The notes beneath the pieces were generated by a model. The model was given only the letters and a program-made list of their open reading frames with translations, did no database searches and had not been told where the DNA came from. Positions 62,201-64,000 of a stretch of DNA of 64,000 bases are shown here, piece after piece (position 1 is the stretch's first letter; the number at the start of each line of letters is the position of its first letter). The translations under genes and the position numbers were made by a program. This stretch comes from Lachnospiraceae bacterium (lineage in GTDB: Bacteria; Bacillota; Clostridia; Lachnospirales; Lachnospiraceae). The stretch lies in assembly GCA_910575005.1 (NCBI GenBank), contig CAJTCL010000006.1, forward strand, positions 1-64,000. Direction: 5' to 3'.

Positions 62201-63694
62201 ATGAATTCAGAAAAAAAGTTTCGTTTCAATGATAAATCAGAAAGATATCATATTATGAATCGTTTGTTCCATATAGCAGCACTGGCAGTATTTTGTGCCT
62301 ATCTTGCTTATCTGTGGTTAAGTAGTGGTACTGGAAAGATGGCGTGGGCAACCTGCATTGGGAATACAGCCGCAATTATATTTTTTATTCTTTTAAATAC
62401 TGTATTGTTTTTTCAAAACCGTGCTGGTGCGAAACTAAAGACAGCACTTAGTATAGAGTTTGGTTTTCTATTTTTGACAATGGCGGTACAGACAGATGCG
62501 GAATTTATCAATATTGTGTTGTTGGGAGTGCTGGCAGTACAAATTCCCTATTCGGATTCTAAGAATTATATCAGAACAGGTATTGCATATATGTTCTTAT
62601 ATATATTAGAGGTTGTAGTGCGAAGTGTAAAACATATGATTGTTTTAGATCCAGATTATATTTGTACGGTATATGTAATATTAGGAGTTTTTTATGTACT
62701 GCTACGTGCAGGAAAAATTTCCAAATCATTTAGTGATCATGCACTGGGCGCAGTCACAGAGCAGAATGGTAAGCAACAGGAAATGATGAGTGGTATGCTT
62801 TCTATTTCCCAGACAGTAAAACAGGAATCTGATAAGAGTACAGGTATGATGGAAGAACTAGTGGAATCTACCAAGGTAGTGGCACACAGTATGCAGGAGA
62901 TTTCTACAGCTGCTGGAGTGACGGCAGAAAATATTTCAGAACAGAGTATCATGACGCAGAATATTCAGGAGTCTATTGAGGAGACGCTTGAGAAATCAGG
63001 GCAGATGGTCAATATTGCCAGGGAATCTAATGTCAGTATTCAGGACAATATGCATGTGATGGAGGAGTTAAAGGAGCAGTCAACACAGATTGCATCTACC
63101 AATGAACAAGTTACGGATGCTATGGGAAGACTGCAGGATAAAACCAGGGAGGCAGAGGAGATTGCAGATATGATTCTCTCTATTTCCAGTCAGACAAATC
63201 TCCTGGCATTGAATGCTTCGATTGAAAGTGCCAGAGCTGGTGAGGCGGGGCGTGGATTTGCAGTGGTTGCAGATCAGATTCGGCAATTGGCGGAACAGAC
63301 AAAGAATTCTACTGAAAATATCACCAGAATTATTGAAGAATTGAATCAAAAGGCCAGCCAGGTAGTACATTCTGTAGAAAAATCGGTGGATGCAGCTGCA
63401 AATCAGAATAAAATGATACATACCGCAGCGGACAGTTTTGAGAAATTAGATCGTAATATGGAAGAATTGATTGTTGATATTCAAGAGATTGATCAGAGAA
63501 TTAACCATCTGTCCGATGCGAATAATCGTATTGTGGAGAGTATTTCGCAGTTATCAGCGACTACCGAGGAAGTGACAGCCAGTGCAGAGCAGGCAAATGT
63601 GCTTAGTGAGAAGAATTTGAAATATGTAGAACAGACAAAAGATGCCATTGTCTTGATTCAGACGACAACACAGGAATTAGAGCAATATCTGTAA
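62201..63694 (+). CDS. Methyl-accepting chemotaxis protein
   Basis: About 497 residues from ATG 62201 (AAAGGTGGAGAAGAA upstream). The N-terminal ~165 residues hold about six hydrophobic segments ([50 protein letters not shown]) with almost no extracellular domain, so the membrane part itself may be the sensor. The C-terminal signalling coiled coil has [19 protein letters not shown] and [20 protein letters not shown], the CheA/CheW-binding tip. It implies chemotaxis or a related pathway; no che or flagellar genes are in the window. Confidence 0.92.
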   Translation: MNSEKKFRFNDKSERYHIMNRLFHIAALAVFCAYLAYLWLSSGTGKMAWATCIGNTAAIIFFILLNTVLFFQNRAGAKLKTALSIEFGFLFLTMAVQTDAEFINIVLLGVLAVQIPYSDSKNYIRTGIAYMFLYILEVVVRSVKHMIVLDPDYICTVYVILGVFYVLLRAGKISKSFSDHALGAVTEQNGKQQEMMSGMLSISQTVKQESDKSTGMMEELVESTKVVAHSMQEISTAAGVTAENISEQSIMTQNIQESIEETLEKSGQMVNIARESNVSIQDNMHVMEELKEQSTQIASTNEQVTDAMGRLQDKTREAEEIADMILSISSQTNLLALNASIESARAGEAGRGFAVVADQIRQLAEQTKNSTENITRIIEELNQKASQVVHSVEKSVDAAANQNKMIHTAADSFEKLDRNMEELIVDIQEIDQRINHLSDANNRIVESISQLSATTEEVTASAEQANVLSEKNLKYVEQTKDAIVLIQTTTQELEQYL

Positions 63695-63709
63695 AACGTA
63701 ACAAAAAAT

Positions 63710-63777
63710 TGATATTAGGAAGATAAAGACAGAAAATAGAACTTAATAGAGAACTGATATTAGGAAGATAAAGACAG
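63710..63777 (+). repeat. 23-bp direct repeat, two copies
   Basis: TGATATTAGGAAGATAAAGA(CAG) occurs at 63710-63732 and again at 63755-63777, identical, 45 bp apart, in the leader of the AIM24-family gene. Confidence 0.8.
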
Positions 63778-63861
63778 TATTATAAAGGATAGTGTGCTTT
63801 CAAGGGATTGGCAGAAAGCTGTCGATTCCTTCAAATAAAAAATAAGAAGAGGAGATTGTTT

Positions 63862-64000
63862 ATGAGATATGAGGTTTTAGGAGACACAATGCCGGCAGTT
63901 GAGGTGGTTTTTGATCAAGCAGGGGAGAGTATGTATACACAATCTGGCGGTATGGCTTGGATGAGTGAAGGCGTTGCAATGGATTCCAATATGCGTGGCG
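63862..64000 (+). CDS. AIM24/TIGR00266 family protein, N-terminal part
   Basis: Starts at ATG 63862 after AAGAGGAGATTGTTT and runs off the window. MRYEVLGDTMPAVEVVFDQA followed by GESMYTQSGGMAWMSEG is the usual N-terminus of AIM24 (DUF124) proteins, small soluble beta-rich proteins of unknown biochemical role. Only 46 codons are visible. Confidence 0.85.
   Translation, partial: MRYEVLGDTMPAVEVVFDQAGESMYTQSGGMAWMSEGVAMDSNMRG

Overview
The window looks like chromosomal DNA from a low-GC, Gram-positive gut anaerobe of the Clostridia, most likely Lachnospiraceae. The clearest pointers are a butyryl-CoA:acetate CoA-transferase of the type used by colonic butyrate producers, AGGAGG-type ribosome binding sites, several TTG/GTG starts, and secreted Ig/Fn3/FIVAR/LamG proteins with lysine-rich C-termini. 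No tRNA, rRNA or CRISPR array was seen. This placement is inference from gene content.

Layout. 1-6.4 kb is an accessory region: an edge-truncated transposase, a gene split by an IS982-family element (1053-2170; 14-bp inverted ends, 5-bp target duplication), an NB-ARC/TPR STAND ATPase, and RhuM-family remnants. 6.8-15.3 kb holds a TetR-controlled three-gene ABC exporter, a frameshifted winged-helix regulator, and a two-component system followed by a second ABC exporter with one broken permease. 15.3-16.4 kb is insertion-sequence debris. 16.4-19.0 kb encodes a large repeat-bearing surface protein behind a possible pseudoknot leader. 19.1-29.6 kb is a mix of regulators and small enzymes (HxlR remnant, Rpn remnant, RmuC, radical SAM, MerR/SDR pair, AraC-GNAT fusion, ECF sigma/DUF2461 pair, TetR/nucleoside phosphorylase pair). 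29.9-42.9 kb is a defence island: type I restriction-modification hsdR-hsdM-hsdS, a second RhuM gene, an eroded AAA-ATPase/nuclease, and an AIPR-family gene with small neighbours. 42.9-64 kb is more housekeeping-like: TipA-type MerR, larE, tcdA, two very large secreted proteins (one with an alginate-lyase-like catalytic domain), tandem hemerythrin, galM, MarR/MATE, but, a chemotaxis receptor and the start of an AIM24-family gene.

The most interesting signal is at 0.7-5.0 kb. The STAND ATPase carries, in its first ~32 residues, a Gln/Asn-rich motif (QVNI..DN....TQNN). It recurs in the middle of the protein encoded immediately upstream, 10 of 17 positions being identical. This is the arrangement known from NLR/effector pairs that signal by amyloid templating (HET-s-like, BASS). 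The upstream partner is interrupted by IS982, but one target-site copy restores a perfect reading frame, so the intact pair can be reconstructed.

Other points of note are two full-length RhuM genes broken only by in-frame TAA codons, one of them at the same homologous position in both; a 3x51-bp perfect tandem repeat ahead of a radical SAM gene; a nested 113-bp inverted repeat; and a two-copy structured intergenic element. Several lesions fall next to homopolymers, so some frameshifts may be sequencing errors.
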